Source: Marinobacterium marinum (GTDB taxonomy: Bacteria > Pseudomonadota > Gammaproteobacteria > Pseudomonadales > Balneatricaceae). Taken from it: a stretch of DNA of 64,000 nucleotides. How positions within the stretch are numbered: position 1 is the stretch's first letter; every line of letters starts with the position of its first letter. This document shows positions 14,023 through 24,693 of the stretch, one piece after another. The position numbers were made by a program, and so were the translations under genes. The stretch is from NCBI RefSeq assembly GCF_013868415.1, contig NZ_JACEMT010000050.1, forward strand, positions 49,023 through 113,022, given 5' to 3'. Below the pieces are notes generated by a model. That model saw only the letters and a program-made list of their open reading frames with translations. It was not told the origin of the DNA and searched no databases.

Positions 14023-15166
14023 CGCGCGCCTCCAACAGTTCTACAATGGCATCGGCCGCCCGCTCGCTCGCATTCTGGCGCAACTGTTCACCCAGGATAC
14101 CGAACACTCGGCGCAGACGCTTGCGATACGGCTCATCTTCCAGGGCACGCAGCAGCAAAGGCCCCATCACCTCCGGCGTGACCTGCTGCTGCAGCACCTC
14201 CGGCACCATCTCCTCGTCCGCCAACACATTGGGCAAAGAGATCCAGCGACTTTTAATCATGCGCGAGTAAATACGATAGGTCAGCCCGGCCATCCGATAT
14301 GCCACCACCATCGGTTTTTGCAGCAGACAGGCTTCCAGTGTCGCCGTACCGGAAGCGATCAGAATTGCATCCGCCACCGCCATGACTTCCCGTGATTGCT
14401 GCAGGACCAGCTGCACTCTCACATCGGGGAAGGCACTATCAATCAGCTGCTGCAGCTGCTCGTAGCGATAGGCGTTGGCTGCCGGCAGTACAAATGTCAG
14501 CTCCGGCCGCCGCTGCTGCAGCCAGCGCGCCGTTTCCAGGAATGGACGTGCCAGGTATTTGATTTCACTGCCACGGCTCCCCGGCAGAAGAGCCACCATG
14601 CCAACCGTTTCGTCGGTGCGGAACTGCCGCCGGGCGGCGTCCAGGTCAAGCCGGGAGGGAATCACATCGGCCAACGGATGACCGACAAAGCGCAGGTTTT
14701 GCTGCGTTGGACGATAGACTTCCGCTTCGAAAGGAAACAGCGTCAGCAGCAGATCCGTGCTCTGTTTGATCTTGAAAATGCGCTTGCGCTTCCAGGCCCA
14801 TACGGAAGGACTGACATAGTGCACCGTCGGAATGCCCGCAGCCTTGAGCGCCCTTTCCATTGCCAGCGTAAAGTCAGGCGCATCGATACCGATGAATACA
14901 TCGGGCGGGTTGTCCATGAAGTGACGGATCAGACGTTTGCGGGCACGCAGAAGTTCGGGTAGACGTCCCAACACTTCAACCAGCCCCATCACCGACAGAC
15001 GCTCCAGGGGATAGAGCGACTGGCACCCCTCGGCGAGCATCAGCTCGCCCGCCACCCCTTCAAAACGGGCCTGTGGATAACGCTGTTTCAGAGCCCTGAC
15101 CAGACCCGCTCCCAGAATATCCCCAGAGGCTTCACCCGCCACTATCCCTATCCGAAGGGGTTGCAT
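14009..15166 (-). CDS. lpxB: Lipid-A-disaccharide synthase
   Basis: Peripheral inner-membrane GT-B glycosyltransferase that joins UDP-diacylglucosamine and lipid X in lipid A synthesis. It has 385 residues and starts [19 protein letters not shown], the standard LpxB N-terminus. Further conserved segments are [10 protein letters not shown] and [10 protein letters not shown]. It lies 7 bases after lpxA and overlaps rnhB. Confidence 0.96.
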   Translation of the reverse strand: MQPLRIGIVAGEASGDILGAGLVRALKQRYPQARFEGVAGELMLAEGCQSLYPLERLSVMGLVEVLGRLPELLRARKRLIRHFMDNPPDVFIGIDAPDFTLAMERALKAAGIPTVHYVSPSVWAWKRKRIFKIKQSTDLLLTLFPFEAEVYRPTQQNLRFVGHPLADVIPSRLDLDAARRQFRTDETVGMVALLPGSRGSEIKYLARPFLETARWLQQRRPELTFVLPAANAYRYEQLQQLIDSAFPDVRVQLVLQQSREVMAVADAILIASGTATLEACLLQKPMVVAYRMAGLTYRIYSRMIKSRWISLPNVLADEEMVPEVLQQQVTPEVMGPLLLRALEDEPYRKRLRRVFGILGEQLRQNASERAADAIVELLEARDAER

Positions 15167-15173
15167 ATCGACC

Positions 15174-15950
15174 TCAACGAATGATGCCGCGGGTAGAGCT
15201 TTCCAGCGATTCGATCAGCAATTGCACCGCCGGCTGCGTCTGCGCCATGGCTCGCAACTCCTGCAATGCCAGATCCACTGTCAGCCCCTTGCGGTAAATG
15301 ATTTTGTAGGCACGGCGCAGGGCACTGACCGCCTCGGCATCGAAGCCCCGACGGCGCAGACCCTCCTGATTAATGCCATAGGGGCGTGCACTGTTGCCCG
15401 TTGCCATCACGTAGGCCGGGATATCCATCAACACCACGGTTCCGGCACCACACATGACATGGGCACCGATACGACAGAATTGATGAACAGCAGTAAAGCC
15501 GCCCAGAATGGCATGATCACCCACACGAACATGTCCTGCCAGCGCCGCATTGTTGGCCAGAATGATGTGGTCGCCCATTACGCAGTCATGCGCAACATGG
15601 GCATAGGCCATCAACAGGTTGTGACTGCCAATGCGCGTGATTCCTTCATCCTGCACAGTACCACGATGGATGGTACAGCCTTCGCGAATCACGTTGTGAT
15701 CGCCAATCTCCAGACGTGTGGGTTCACCGGCATATTTCTTGTCCTGGCAATCCTCACCAATCGTGGCGAACTGGAAAATCCGGTTCCCTTCACCAATACG
15801 CGTGGGCCCCTTGATCACTACGTGCGAGGCGATGCGGGTGCCCGCCCCGATCTCCACATCCGGTCCAATCAGAGTCCAGGGGCCGACTTCGACGTCCTCG
15901 GCCAAACGGGCCGAGGGATCTACAATGGCTTGCGGGTGAATCAATGTCAC
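15174..15950 (-). CDS. lpxA: UDP-N-acetylglucosamine acyltransferase
   Basis: First step of lipid A synthesis: transfers 3-hydroxyacyl from ACP to UDP-GlcNAc. The 258 residues form a left-handed beta helix of hexapeptide repeats followed by a helical C-terminus. [16 protein letters not shown] holds the expected catalytic histidine region. The ATG overlaps the fabZ stop by 4 bases (ATGA). Confidence 0.97.
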   Translation of the reverse strand: MTLIHPQAIVDPSARLAEDVEVGPWTLIGPDVEIGAGTRIASHVVIKGPTRIGEGNRIFQFATIGEDCQDKKYAGEPTRLEIGDHNVIREGCTIHRGTVQDEGITRIGSHNLLMAYAHVAHDCVMGDHIILANNAALAGHVRVGDHAILGGFTAVHQFCRIGAHVMCGAGTVVLMDIPAYVMATGNSARPYGINQEGLRRRGFDAEAVSALRRAYKIIYRKGLTVDLALQELRAMAQTQPAVQLLIESLESSTRGIIR

Positions 15951-16384
15951 ACCTTTCGATCAGCACACAAAATGGTCGCGCTGCTGACAGTGTCGCCGTC
16001 AACACTGGCACGCACATCAAATTTCCAGATACCGCGGCGCTCGGAAATCACCTTCGCATCCAGCTGCAACTGGTCGCCCGGCACAACCGGACGCTTGAAA
16101 CGCAGATTGTCCGCACCGACAAAGTAGTAGATGGAACCGTCTTCCGGTGTCTTATCCATGGTTTTGAAGCCCAGAATACCGGCGGCCTGTGCCATCGCCT
16201 CTACAATCAGTACGCCCGGCATTACCGGGTAGTCTGGAAAATGTCCGTTAAAGAAAGGCTCATTCACGGTTACATTTTTGATTGCGGTGATCGACTCACC
16301 TGGCTCCAGAGCCAAGACCCGGTCCACCAGCAAAAACGGATAGCGGTGGGGCAGATAGTTCCGGATCTCTTTAACATCCATCAT
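15947..16384 (-). CDS. fabZ: 3-hydroxyacyl-ACP dehydratase FabZ
   Basis: Hot-dog fold dehydratase of fatty-acid elongation. The start was set at the ATG-ATG pair (16384/16381), preceded by AAGG, giving 145 or 144 residues. A much longer upstream frame lies inside lpxD and is not expected to be translated. [11 protein letters not shown] near the N-terminus and [20 protein letters not shown] contain the catalytic His and Glu. It overlaps the lpxD end by 14 bases and lpxA by 4. Confidence 0.95.
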   Translation of the reverse strand: MMDVKEIRNYLPHRYPFLLVDRVLALEPGESITAIKNVTVNEPFFNGHFPDYPVMPGVLIVEAMAQAAGILGFKTMDKTPEDGSIYYFVGADNLRFKRPVVPGDQLQLDAKVISERRGIWKFDVRASVDGDTVSSATILCADRKV

Positions 16385-17432
16385 CTTTTTGACCTTCTGT
16401 AGAGTATAGTTCGACAGCCTGTTCGAGGGTACGCACTCGACGCGCCAGCTCATCGAGCTGACGAAAACGAACCACATTGCGCTTCCACTGCTGATGCGGT
16501 TCCAGACCTGTGCCCGAGGAGTATACACCGGGTTGACGAATTGACTTGCTGACCAGTGACATGGCGGTCACATGCGTATCGTCGGCAATTTCGAGGTGGC
16601 CCGTAATCCCGGACATTCCTGCAATCGTGCAGCGTTCGCCAATTTTAGTGCTTCCCGCAACTGCGGTACAGCCTGCAATTGCGCTATCGCGGCCAATTAC
16701 CACGTTATGGGCAATCTGAATCTGATTATCCAGCTTCACGCCAGCTCCGATACGGGTATCATCCAGAGCACCCCGGTCGATGGTGACGCCCGCCCCCACT
16801 TCAACCCGATCCTCGACAACCACCCCTCCCAGCTGGCAGATTTTTTCCCATCCATCAGGAGTCGGTGCGAAGCCAAAGCCGTCACTGCCCAGTACCGCAC
16901 CACTGTGTACCAGCACATCGGCTCCCAGATGCACATTCGGATACAGCGTTACATTCGCCTCCAGACGTGAACGATCCCCTACAGTGCAGCCCTCGCCAAT
17001 GACCGTACCGGGTCCGATAACAACCGCTTGCCCCAGCTGTACTCCGGCTTCAACCACTGCCTGAGGACCAATTTGCACATCCACCGGCACCTGCACACCC
17101 TCGGCGATCACCGCTGACGGGTGGATACTCGCACGGGCCGGGCGTCGCCAGTCGAACAACTGGCTGGCACGGGCAAAGGCCAGGTAAGGGTCTGGAACGA
17201 TTATGGCAGCATTGGGACAGTCGGCCTGATGAGCCGGAGCAATCAGTACCGCTTCGGCCGATGTGTGCAGCAATTGACGCAGATAGCGCGGATTGGCAAA
17301 GAACGACAGCTGATGCTCGCCGGCCGACTGCAGCGTCGCCAGCGAGCGTATTTCGCGGTCAGGATCACCCTGGAGCGTTCCGCCCAGAATGCCGGCAAGC
17401 TCTGCCAGGGTATAACAGGCGGAAACACTCAT
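16371..17432 (-). CDS. lpxD: UDP-3-O-(3-hydroxyacyl)glucosamine N-acyltransferase
   Basis: Third committed enzyme of lipid A synthesis; adds the second 3-hydroxyacyl chain. The 353 residues contain an N-terminal uridine-binding domain, hexapeptide left-handed beta-helix repeats (about 105-310) and a C-terminal helix. [17 protein letters not shown] carries the conserved histidine. It follows skp by 4 bases in the canonical bamA-skp-lpxD-fabZ-lpxA-lpxB order. Confidence 0.96.
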   Translation of the reverse strand: MSVSACYTLAELAGILGGTLQGDPDREIRSLATLQSAGEHQLSFFANPRYLRQLLHTSAEAVLIAPAHQADCPNAAIIVPDPYLAFARASQLFDWRRPARASIHPSAVIAEGVQVPVDVQIGPQAVVEAGVQLGQAVVIGPGTVIGEGCTVGDRSRLEANVTLYPNVHLGADVLVHSGAVLGSDGFGFAPTPDGWEKICQLGGVVVEDRVEVGAGVTIDRGALDDTRIGAGVKLDNQIQIAHNVVIGRDSAIAGCTAVAGSTKIGERCTIAGMSGITGHLEIADDTHVTAMSLVSKSIRQPGVYSSGTGLEPHQQWKRNVVRFRQLDELARRVRTLEQAVELYSTEGQKDDGC

Positions 17433-17436
17433 GGGC

Positions 17437-17937
17437 TTATTGCTTGTTCAACAGTTCAGTCACACGTTCCGTCAGATCAACACTGTCGGCCGCATACACG
17501 GTCGCTTGCTTGGTGATCACGATATCGAACTGATCCTTCTCGATCAGCTCACGGATGGCCTTATCCAGACGCGGTCGCATTTCGGCAATGAACGCCTGCT
17601 CGCGTTCCGCGCGCTGCTGCTGCAATCCCTGGCCACGGCGCTGAAACTCGGCAAAGGCCTTCTGAAACTGCAGGCGCATCTGCTTGAGGTCTTCTTCCGA
17701 TGACAGGCCGGCATTTTTTTGCAGCTTGTCACGCAGTTCTCGTGCCTGTTTTTCCAACTCAACCAGCTGCTTTTCGTCGTCAGAGAACTCTTTTTTCAAC
17801 TCTTCCCGGAAGCTTTCTGCTGCATTCGAGGTCAGCAGCGCTTCTTCCACGCTCAAGACGGCAATTTTCTGCGCCCAGGCGGGAGCACTAAACATCAACG
17901 CTGCCAAGGTTGCGGCTCGAGTAAAACGTTTCATCAT
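17437..17937 (-). CDS. skp: Periplasmic chaperone Skp/OmpH
   Basis: Periplasmic holdase for outer-membrane proteins delivered to the BAM complex. It has 166 residues: a signal peptide ending near APAWA (about residue 22), then a short beta segment and a long charged coiled-coil (about 40-130) forming the tentacles, then the C-terminal strand. It lies 6 bases after bamA, its functional partner. Confidence 0.93.
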   Translation of the reverse strand: MMKRFTRAATLAALMFSAPAWAQKIAVLSVEEALLTSNAAESFREELKKEFSDDEKQLVELEKQARELRDKLQKNAGLSSEEDLKQMRLQFQKAFAEFQRRGQGLQQQRAEREQAFIAEMRPRLDKAIRELIEKDQFDIVITKQATVYAADSVDLTERVTELLNKQ

Positions 17938-17943
17938 ATCTCC

Positions 17944-20277
17944 TTAGAAAGTCTGACCGAGCGCGAACTGGAACACTTCGGTATCATCATTTTCCTTGTC
18001 ATTCAGCGGCATGCCGAAGGATACGGACAAAGGACCGATCGGCGTCAGCCAGCTGATGCCCAGACCCACCGAGTAACGCAGATCGCCCAGGTCCACATCT
18101 CCCGAACAGTTGGTCTGGGTGCTGTAACAGTCGGTCGAATAGACGTTACCCGCATCCAGGAATACCAGGCTGCGCCAGGCACTCTTGTCGTCCAGGAATG
18201 GCATCGGGAAAATCAGCTCGGCGCTACCGGTCAACATCAGGTTGCCACCAAACGGATCCCCCTCTTCATACGGTTCACGCGGATCGCCCGAGTCCAAAGG
18301 ACCCAGTGAGTTGTTGGCATAGCCACGTACGGTTTTCAGACCGCCCGCGTAAAAGTGTTTGAAGAACGGGAACTGGTTATCACCCAGACTGTCGCCGTAT
18401 CCGGCACGACCACGCAGGCTGAAGACCCAGGTCTCGTCGTCATTGAGCGGTCGATACCACTTGTTGTTGTACTGCGCACGAACGTAGGACAGGTCACTGC
18501 CGGGGATCGCCATTTCGATGCTGGCACCCTGAGCATAGCCGCGCGTCGGGAAGAAACCACGGTTCAAACGGTTGTCGCTCCAGCCTGCCGTCAGCTTCCA
18601 GTTCACGAAGCTGTCGCCCTCTTCCGAGATGAACTCGGTCACTTCTCGGGCCGTGCCCTCAAAGGTGTTAAGCTTGATGAATTCAAGGTCACCGCTGAAG
18701 CTCAGGCGCTGGTAATCATCGATCGGATAGCCAAAGGTTACACCGGCACCCGCCTCATCCGCCGTATAGGAACTGATGTCGTCCTTTTCGTAGTCTCGTT
18801 CACGGTAGTACACGTTGAAACCGCGGCTCACACCGTCAACCGTGAAGTAGGGGTCAAGGTAGTTGAAGCTGTATTCAGTACGGGTCGAGCTGTTGGAAAT
18901 ATTGAAGCCGACTTTTTTGCCGCTGCCCAGGAAGTTGTCCTGCTGCACCCCCAGGTCCAGGATCAGGCCGTCGTTCTGCGAGAAACCGACACTGGCCGAA
19001 AACTGTCCCGACTGCTGTTCTTCAATGGAGTATTCCAGATCAACCTGGTCGTCGGTACCCGGCACCGGGCGCGTTTCGACATTGACCGATTTGAAGTAGC
19101 CGGTCTTATCCAGACGAACCTTCGAACGCTCAATATCCCGACTGGAAGCAACGCCGGCCTCCATCTGTTCCAGCTCTCGGCGGATCACTTCATCGCCGGT
19201 ACGCGTATTACCCTTGATGTTGATCCGACGTACATAGGTACGCTTGCCCGGCTCCACAAAGTACTTGATCGAGACCGTATTGTCGTTGTGCGGCTCGGGC
19301 ACGGGGCTCACGTTGGCAAACATGTATCCCTCATCACCCAGCAGTCGAACCAGTTTTTCCTGACTCTGAGTCATATCCTTGCGCGAGAACACCGCACCGG
19401 GCTCCAGGGTCAACGCCTGCTGCATCACATCGGCAGGCACGACCATTTCACCGGCCACACTGACATCACGCACGGAGTACTGTTCACCTTCGGTAATGCC
19501 GACCGTGATATATACGTGCTGCTTGTCCGGGGTAATGGAAACCTGCGCCGAATCGATATTGAAGTTGATATAACCGCGGTCCAGATACAAAGAGCGCAAA
19601 CGCTCCAGGTCACCGGTCATCTTCTCACGCGCATAGCGGTCGCTTTTGGTGTAGAACGACCAGAAGTTCGGCAATTGCAGTGCGAACAGATCCTTGATCT
19701 CTTCATCGCTGAACACGGTATTGCCGATAATATTGATATGCTGAATGATGGCCACCTGGCCTTCATTGATATGGATATTCAGCTGCACGCGGTTGCCGGA
19801 CAACGGCTCCACTTCCGTGCGAATATCTGCACCGTAACGCCCCTGGGCAGTATAGACACGCAGCAGATCCAGACTGATCTGGTCCAGCGCAGAACGTCGG
19901 AAGACATCCCCCTCCTGCAGGCCGGACTGTTTCAGACCGTTGAGCAGGTCTTCTTCCTTGATCACATCATTACCTTCGATGTTAATCAGGGCAACCGATG
20001 GACGTTCCTGCAGTTTCAGCACCAGCACATCGTCGTCACGTTCGGCCTGCACATCGGCGAAATAGCCGGACTTGAACAGTTCTCGCACGGCATCGGACAG
20101 CTGATTTCGGGTCAGCGCATCGCCCGCGGCAACCGGGAAGTTGCGAAATACGATGCCGGGTTCAACCCGTTGCAATCCCTCCAGACGAATATCATTGACT
20201 TCAAACGGAAGCGCGGCAGCTTTCGCCTGCGCCATCCATAGCATCGATACAAAAAACAGACCCAGCTTGCGTTTCAT
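17944..20277 (-). CDS. bamA: Outer membrane assembly factor BamA
   Basis: Essential beta-barrel insertase of the outer membrane. It has 777 residues: signal peptide (ends near AKAAA), five POTRA domains (about 24-420), then a 16-strand barrel. KTVRGYANNSLGP is the VRGF-type motif of loop 6 (Tyr instead of Phe). The protein ends FALGQTF with the terminal aromatic of the beta-signal. It sits between rseP and skp as in most proteobacteria. Confidence 0.96.
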   Translation of the reverse strand: MKRKLGLFFVSMLWMAQAKAAALPFEVNDIRLEGLQRVEPGIVFRNFPVAAGDALTRNQLSDAVRELFKSGYFADVQAERDDDVLVLKLQERPSVALINIEGNDVIKEEDLLNGLKQSGLQEGDVFRRSALDQISLDLLRVYTAQGRYGADIRTEVEPLSGNRVQLNIHINEGQVAIIQHINIIGNTVFSDEEIKDLFALQLPNFWSFYTKSDRYAREKMTGDLERLRSLYLDRGYINFNIDSAQVSITPDKQHVYITVGITEGEQYSVRDVSVAGEMVVPADVMQQALTLEPGAVFSRKDMTQSQEKLVRLLGDEGYMFANVSPVPEPHNDNTVSIKYFVEPGKRTYVRRINIKGNTRTGDEVIRRELEQMEAGVASSRDIERSKVRLDKTGYFKSVNVETRPVPGTDDQVDLEYSIEEQQSGQFSASVGFSQNDGLILDLGVQQDNFLGSGKKVGFNISNSSTRTEYSFNYLDPYFTVDGVSRGFNVYYRERDYEKDDISSYTADEAGAGVTFGYPIDDYQRLSFSGDLEFIKLNTFEGTAREVTEFISEEGDSFVNWKLTAGWSDNRLNRGFFPTRGYAQGASIEMAIPGSDLSYVRAQYNNKWYRPLNDDETWVFSLRGRAGYGDSLGDNQFPFFKHFYAGGLKTVRGYANNSLGPLDSGDPREPYEEGDPFGGNLMLTGSAELIFPMPFLDDKSAWRSLVFLDAGNVYSTDCYSTQTNCSGDVDLGDLRYSVGLGISWLTPIGPLSVSFGMPLNDKENDDTEVFQFALGQTF

Positions 20278-20327
20278 GCAGTAATTCTTACGTTTATATG
20301 GCTGACTGATAGGAAAACTGGCTCAGA

Positions 20328-21686
20328 TCAAAAGAGCCGGGCGATGTCATTGATGATTGCCAATGCCATCAGACTGAACAGCAAGGCCATCCCAATCCTG
20401 AGACCCAGCATCTGCACCTGCTCACTCACCGGGCGCCCGCGCACCAGCTCGACCACGTAATACAGCAGATGTCCTCCATCCAGCATCGGTATCGGCAGCA
20501 GGTTAAGCACGCCCAGACTGATACTGAGATAGGCCAGAAAACTGATAAATGATTCCAGCCCCGAGGCGGCTGAAGTCCCCGCCACTTTAGCAATGGTTAT
20601 CGGGCCACTCAAGTTTTTTACCGAGATCACACCGGCAATCATCTTGCCGATCGAATCCAGAGTCAGGCCGATCATCTGGCCCGTCTTGTGGAAACCGTTG
20701 CTCAACGCCTCAACCGGACCATAGCTCAATGTGCGCTGCATGGCGGCCGGAATCTCGACCTCGGCCACACCGGCACCGACATAGCCCTGAACCTGGCCGC
20801 CATCCAACGTGCGCCTGGCCGGAGTCAGCGTCAAAGTGACCTGCTCACCGCCGCGCTCCACCGTCAATTGCAGCGTTTGCTCCGGCGACTTCCGAATCAG
20901 GCTGACCAGGTGTAGCCAGTCCTCGATCGGCTCGCCGTTGGCAGCCACCACCCGGTCACCGACTTGCAGACCATCCCGCGCCGCCGCGCCATCCGGCAAC
21001 AGCTGTCCGATCACTGCCGGAAAATCCGGTCGCCAAGGCTCCAGCCCCAACGCTGCCAGTGGCGACTGACGCTCCAGGTCCACCTGCCATTCGTTGATTG
21101 CCACCTGGTAGCTGTGAGCATATCCGCGCCGGGCTTCGCCCATCAGCAACTCGATATTACCCGTTTCGCCAACACGCGCCGCCAGGCGCAAATTCACTTC
21201 GCTCCACGAACGGACTTTATGACCATCCACTTCCAGAATTTCATAGCCCGATTCAACACCGGCCTGCGCGGCAGGTGAATTCTGTGTAATACCTCCGACA
21301 ACAGGCACGACCACACTGATCCCTGACATGAACAGGAACCAGTAAGCCACCACGGCAAACACCAGATTGACAATCGGGCCTGCCGCCACAATCGCGATCC
21401 GCTGCAGCACGGGCTTGTTGTTGAACGCCTGGTCGCGCAGCGATTCAGGCACATCGCCCTCGCGCTCATCCAGCATCCGCACATAACCGCCAAGCGGAAT
21501 GGCGGCTACGGCATATTCGGTGCCATCAGCGGCGGTTCGCATCCACAACGGCTTGCCAAAACCGACGGAGAAACGCAGAACCTTGACGCCACAACGGCGC
21601 GCCACCCAATAATGTCCCCATTCATGGATGGTAACCAGCACGCCAAGCGCCACCAGCGTGGCCAACAGAGTCTGCAGCAGCTCCAT
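20328..21686 (-). CDS. rseP: RIP metalloprotease RseP
   Basis: Inner-membrane site-2 protease that cleaves anti-sigma factor RseA/MucA in the sigma-E response. The 452-residue protein has HEWGH at residues 21-25 (zinc ligands and catalytic Glu), two tandem PDZ domains (about 115-300) and LLPIPMLDGGH with the third zinc ligand near residue 400. It starts 8 bases after cdsA, with no room for dxr, which usually separates these genes. Confidence 0.96.
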   Translation of the reverse strand: MELLQTLLATLVALGVLVTIHEWGHYWVARRCGVKVLRFSVGFGKPLWMRTAADGTEYAVAAIPLGGYVRMLDEREGDVPESLRDQAFNNKPVLQRIAIVAAGPIVNLVFAVVAYWFLFMSGISVVVPVVGGITQNSPAAQAGVESGYEILEVDGHKVRSWSEVNLRLAARVGETGNIELLMGEARRGYAHSYQVAINEWQVDLERQSPLAALGLEPWRPDFPAVIGQLLPDGAAARDGLQVGDRVVAANGEPIEDWLHLVSLIRKSPEQTLQLTVERGGEQVTLTLTPARRTLDGGQVQGYVGAGVAEVEIPAAMQRTLSYGPVEALSNGFHKTGQMIGLTLDSIGKMIAGVISVKNLSGPITIAKVAGTSAASGLESFISFLAYLSISLGVLNLLPIPMLDGGHLLYYVVELVRGRPVSEQVQMLGLRIGMALLFSLMALAIINDIARLF

Positions 21687-21694
21687 GAGTTCAA

Positions 21695-22498
21695 TCAGGC
21701 TCCTTGAAGGAAATAAAGTCCGGCCAGAAATACGGGGGCCGCTGCCGTCAGGCTATCGATTCTATCCAGCACACCGCCATGTCCCGGCAATAGCTTGCCA
21801 CTGTCCTTGATGCCCCGCTCACGCTTGAACAGGCTCTCCAGCAGGTCACCCAGCACCGACACCAGCCCGGTCAATATCGACAGCAAAACCAAGTAGACCG
21901 ATGCCATCGGCGCGAGTTCCAGTCCAATGGAGAAACCGATGCCAATCAATACACAGGCCGCCAGCCCGCCCAGCAGCCCCTCACGGGTTTTGCCAGGACT
22001 GACAGCGGGCATCAGCTTGTTGCGCCCAAACAGCTTGCCTGCGGCATAGGCACCAATATCAGCACCCCAAACCAGCATCAACAACATTAATAGTAGAGCA
22101 AAACCCTGCTCCTGCATGCGCAGGTTCGTCAGCGCATACCAGGACGGCACCAGCACCAGCGCCCCCATCAACAGGCCGAGCCGACTGCGACACCAGCTCG
22201 CCGACTGCGGATACCCGCGCACCAAAAGCAGCGCCAACGGCCAGAACACCAGTGCCGCGCCCAGCACCCAGGGCTGCAGCAGAGACAGCTGACTGACCAG
22301 CACCATCAGGGCCGCCAGCACCAATACATATACGGCACGCACAGCGGGGCGCAAACGGCACAGATTGCCCCACTCCCAGCCCCCATACAGAAAAACTGCC
22401 GCCACAACCCATTCAAACGGGCCCTGAGGCAGCAGAAACAACGCCGCCAGCGCCAAGGGCGCCAACAGCAAAGCGGTTATCACACGCTGTTTTAACAT
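21695..22498 (-). CDS. cdsA: Phosphatidate cytidylyltransferase
   Basis: Makes CDP-diacylglycerol, the branch point of phospholipid synthesis, in the inner membrane. The 267-residue protein has seven to eight hydrophobic helices and the C-terminal family signature: KTREGLLGG followed by GDLLESLFKRERGIKDSG and LPGHGGVLDRIDS. It overlaps uppS by 7 bases. Confidence 0.95.
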   Translation of the reverse strand: MLKQRVITALLLAPLALAALFLLPQGPFEWVVAAVFLYGGWEWGNLCRLRPAVRAVYVLVLAALMVLVSQLSLLQPWVLGAALVFWPLALLLVRGYPQSASWCRSRLGLLMGALVLVPSWYALTNLRMQEQGFALLLMLLMLVWGADIGAYAAGKLFGRNKLMPAVSPGKTREGLLGGLAACVLIGIGFSIGLELAPMASVYLVLLSILTGLVSVLGDLLESLFKRERGIKDSGKLLPGHGGVLDRIDSLTAAAPVFLAGLYFLQGA

Positions 22499-23256
22499 CG
22501 CGGATCGGCCTCCAACTGCTCGCTGGTACGTCCGAATCGGCGCTCCCGAGTCAAAAACGATTGCAACGCGTTCAGCAGTTCGTTTTTGTCAAAATCAGGC
22601 CAAAAGCGGTCACTGAAATAGAATTCGGTATAGGCAAATTGCCAGATCAGAAAATTGCTGATCCGCTGCTCCCCGCCCGTACGGATACACAGATCCGGTG
22701 GCGGCAACTCAGCCAGCGAGATATGTTCGTTAAACAGTTCTTCGGTGATATCGGCCGGATCCAGATCACCTTCGGCACATTGCTGTGCCAGTCGACGCGC
22801 CACTTGCACGACATCCCAGCGGCCACCGTAATTGGCAGCAATATTCAGCGCCAGCCCGGTATTCTCGGCCGTACGCGCCTCGGCCTCACGAATCCGCAAC
22901 TGAAGCTCCGGACTGAAACGGCTCAAGTCGCCAATAATACGCAGACGAATGTTATGCCGGGCCAGCTTGCGCACTTCGTTCTCAAGCGCGCGCAGAAACA
23001 GCTGCATCAGCCCCTTCACTTCCAGCGCCGGCCGCTTCCAGTTTTCACTGCTGAACGCAAACAGGGTGAGGGCTTCAACCCCTTGCTCCACACATCCTTC
23101 AATCACCGCCCGCACGCTATCAACGCCCGCCTTGTGTCCGGCCAGCCCCGGCAGGTGCCGTTCTTTGGCCCAGCGGTTGTTGCCATCCATAATGATTGCG
23201 ATGTGGCGCGGCAGGCTCCGCCCCGGAGGAATAGTCAGTTGGTGATCAGAAGTCAT
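22492..23256 (-). CDS. uppS: Undecaprenyl diphosphate synthase
   Basis: Cis-prenyltransferase that elongates farnesyl diphosphate to C55 for cell-wall lipid carrier synthesis. It has 254 residues. HIAIIMDGNNRWAK (about 18-31) contains the catalytic Asp, and RTGGEQRISNFLIWQ plus TEFYFSDRFWPDF are conserved substrate-binding segments. It follows frr by 37 bases and overlaps cdsA. Its substrates need an isoprenoid supply, although no MEP-pathway gene is present in this window. Confidence 0.96.
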   Translation of the reverse strand: MTSDHQLTIPPGRSLPRHIAIIMDGNNRWAKERHLPGLAGHKAGVDSVRAVIEGCVEQGVEALTLFAFSSENWKRPALEVKGLMQLFLRALENEVRKLARHNIRLRIIGDLSRFSPELQLRIREAEARTAENTGLALNIAANYGGRWDVVQVARRLAQQCAEGDLDPADITEELFNEHISLAELPPPDLCIRTGGEQRISNFLIWQFAYTEFYFSDRFWPDFDKNELLNALQSFLTRERRFGRTSEQLEADPRC

Positions 23257-23293
23257 GCAGATCCGTTGCGGGACCGAAGTCCCGCTTGCCAGT

Positions 23294-23851
23294 TTAGATT
23301 TCCATCAGGTCCGATTCTTTCTGAGCGAGCAGCTTGTCCACCTCGGCAACAAACTTGTCGGTCAGTTTCTGTACCTGATCTTCACCGCGACGGCTGTCGT
23401 CTTCAGTGATTTCCTTTTCTTTCAACAGATCCTTAAGATCGCCGTTGGCATCCCGACGAATATTACGGATCGCCACGCGCGCACCTTCCGCTTCGTTGCG
23501 TGCCTGACGGATGTACCCCTTACGGGTCTCTTCGGTCAACGGTGGCATGGGAACGCGGATGATGTCACCATTGGTGCTCGGGTTCAGGCCCAGGTCCGAT
23601 TTCATGATCGCCTTCTCGATATCGCCCACCACCTTTTTCTCCCAAGGGATGATGGTCAGTGTGCGCGCATCTTCAACCGAAATGTTGGCAACCTGCTGGA
23701 TAGGCACATCGGAGCCGTAATAGGAAACCGAAACCGCATCCAGAATGCTCGGATGCGCTCGCCCGGTACGGATCTTCTTAAAGTTCTCCACCAGGGCATC
23801 AGCACTTTTCTGCATGCGGCTGCCCGCATCGCTCACAATTTCATTAATCAT
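23294..23851 (-). CDS. frr: Ribosome recycling factor
   Basis: With EF-G it splits post-termination ribosomes. The start at 23851 ([20 protein letters not shown]) fits the family and gives 185 residues, the usual length; an in-frame ATG 30 bases upstream lies inside pyr[14 protein letters not shown] is the conserved core of domain I. It overlaps pyrH by 8 bases. Confidence 0.96.
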   Translation of the reverse strand: MINEIVSDAGSRMQKSADALVENFKKIRTGRAHPSILDAVSVSYYGSDVPIQQVANISVEDARTLTIIPWEKKVVGDIEKAIMKSDLGLNPSTNGDIIRVPMPPLTEETRKGYIRQARNEAEGARVAIRNIRRDANGDLKDLLKEKEITEDDSRRGEDQVQKLTDKFVAEVDKLLAQKESDLMEI

Positions 23852-24599
23852 CGTGTTCTCCAGCTGTTGAACCGCTATCAATCAGAGTTCCTTCGTCACC
23901 ACCGACCACCAGGTTCACCAGGGCACCATGCTTGTTCATATTGAACACGCGCACCGGCATATTGTGATCCCGGGTCAGGCAGATCGCCGTCATATCCATC
24001 ACGCCCAACTGCTTGTCCAGTACTTCATCAAAACTCAGGCGCGTGTAGCGGGTCGCGGTCGGGTCCTTGACCGGGTCAGCGGTATAAACCCCGTCCACTT
24101 TGGTCGCTTTCAGCACCACATCCGCCTCGATCTCGATACCGCGCAGACAGGCGGCCGAATCGGTGGTAAAGAAAGGATTGCCGGTACCGGCAGCAAAAAT
24201 AACCACATCGCCCTGGTTCAGATAACGCATGGCGTTGCGGCGGTCATACTGGTCTACCACACCGCTCATCGGGATCGCCGACATGACGCGGGTAGCGATA
24301 TTACAACGTTCCAGGGCATCACGCATGGCCAGGGCGTTCATTACCGTTGCCAACATGCCCATATGGTCACCGGTCACCCGGTCCAGGCCGGCTGCACTCA
24401 GCGCCGCACCACGGAACAGATTGCCACCACCGATCACCATTCCAACCTGAACACCGATCCCTACCAGCTGCCCGATCTCGAGCGCCATACGATTCAAAAC
24501 CTTGGGATCAATCCCGAAGTTTTCATCTCCCATCAGAGCTTCACCGCTCAGTTTCAGCAGGAGCCGCTTGTATCTGGACTGTTTTTCAGGGGCTGGCAT
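23844..24599 (-). CDS. pyrH: Uridylate kinase
   Basis: Phosphorylates UMP to UDP; bacterial-type hexameric kinase of the amino-acid kinase fold. The 251 residues include [18 protein letters not shown] at the phosphate-binding N-terminus, [11 protein letters not shown], and [13 protein letters not shown]. It stands in the conserved tsf-pyrH-frr order and overlaps frr. Confidence 0.97.
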   Translation of the reverse strand: MPAPEKQSRYKRLLLKLSGEALMGDENFGIDPKVLNRMALEIGQLVGIGVQVGMVIGGGNLFRGAALSAAGLDRVTGDHMGMLATVMNALAMRDALERCNIATRVMSAIPMSGVVDQYDRRNAMRYLNQGDVVIFAAGTGNPFFTTDSAACLRGIEIEADVVLKATKVDGVYTADPVKDPTATRYTRLSFDEVLDKQLGVMDMTAICLTRDHNMPVRVFNMNKHGALVNLVVGGDEGTLIDSGSTAGEHDD

Positions 24600-24649
24600 G
24601 ATTTGTCTCCGCGCAGACGAAATGGCAAAAAGTGTAGCAGGAAAGCAGG

Positions 24650-24677
24650 CGACTGGGCATGGAATGATGCCCAGTCG
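24650..24677 (-). terminator. Perfect hairpin between tsf and pyrH (possible terminator or processing site)
   Basis: An 11-bp perfect stem, 24650-24660 with 24667-24677, and a 6-base loop. On the minus strand no T-run follows directly; the nearest T-rich tract is about 15-30 bases on. It may be a partial terminator, an mRNA-stability hairpin or a processing site that separates rpsB-tsf from pyrH-frr transcripts. Confidence 0.45.
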
Positions 24678-24693
24678 AGGGGTAGTTGCCGGA

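Noticed and set aside
18355..20241. 628-residue open frame antisense to bamA
   Set aside because: Lies wholly opposite a well-supported gene, with no ribosome site or recognised domain.
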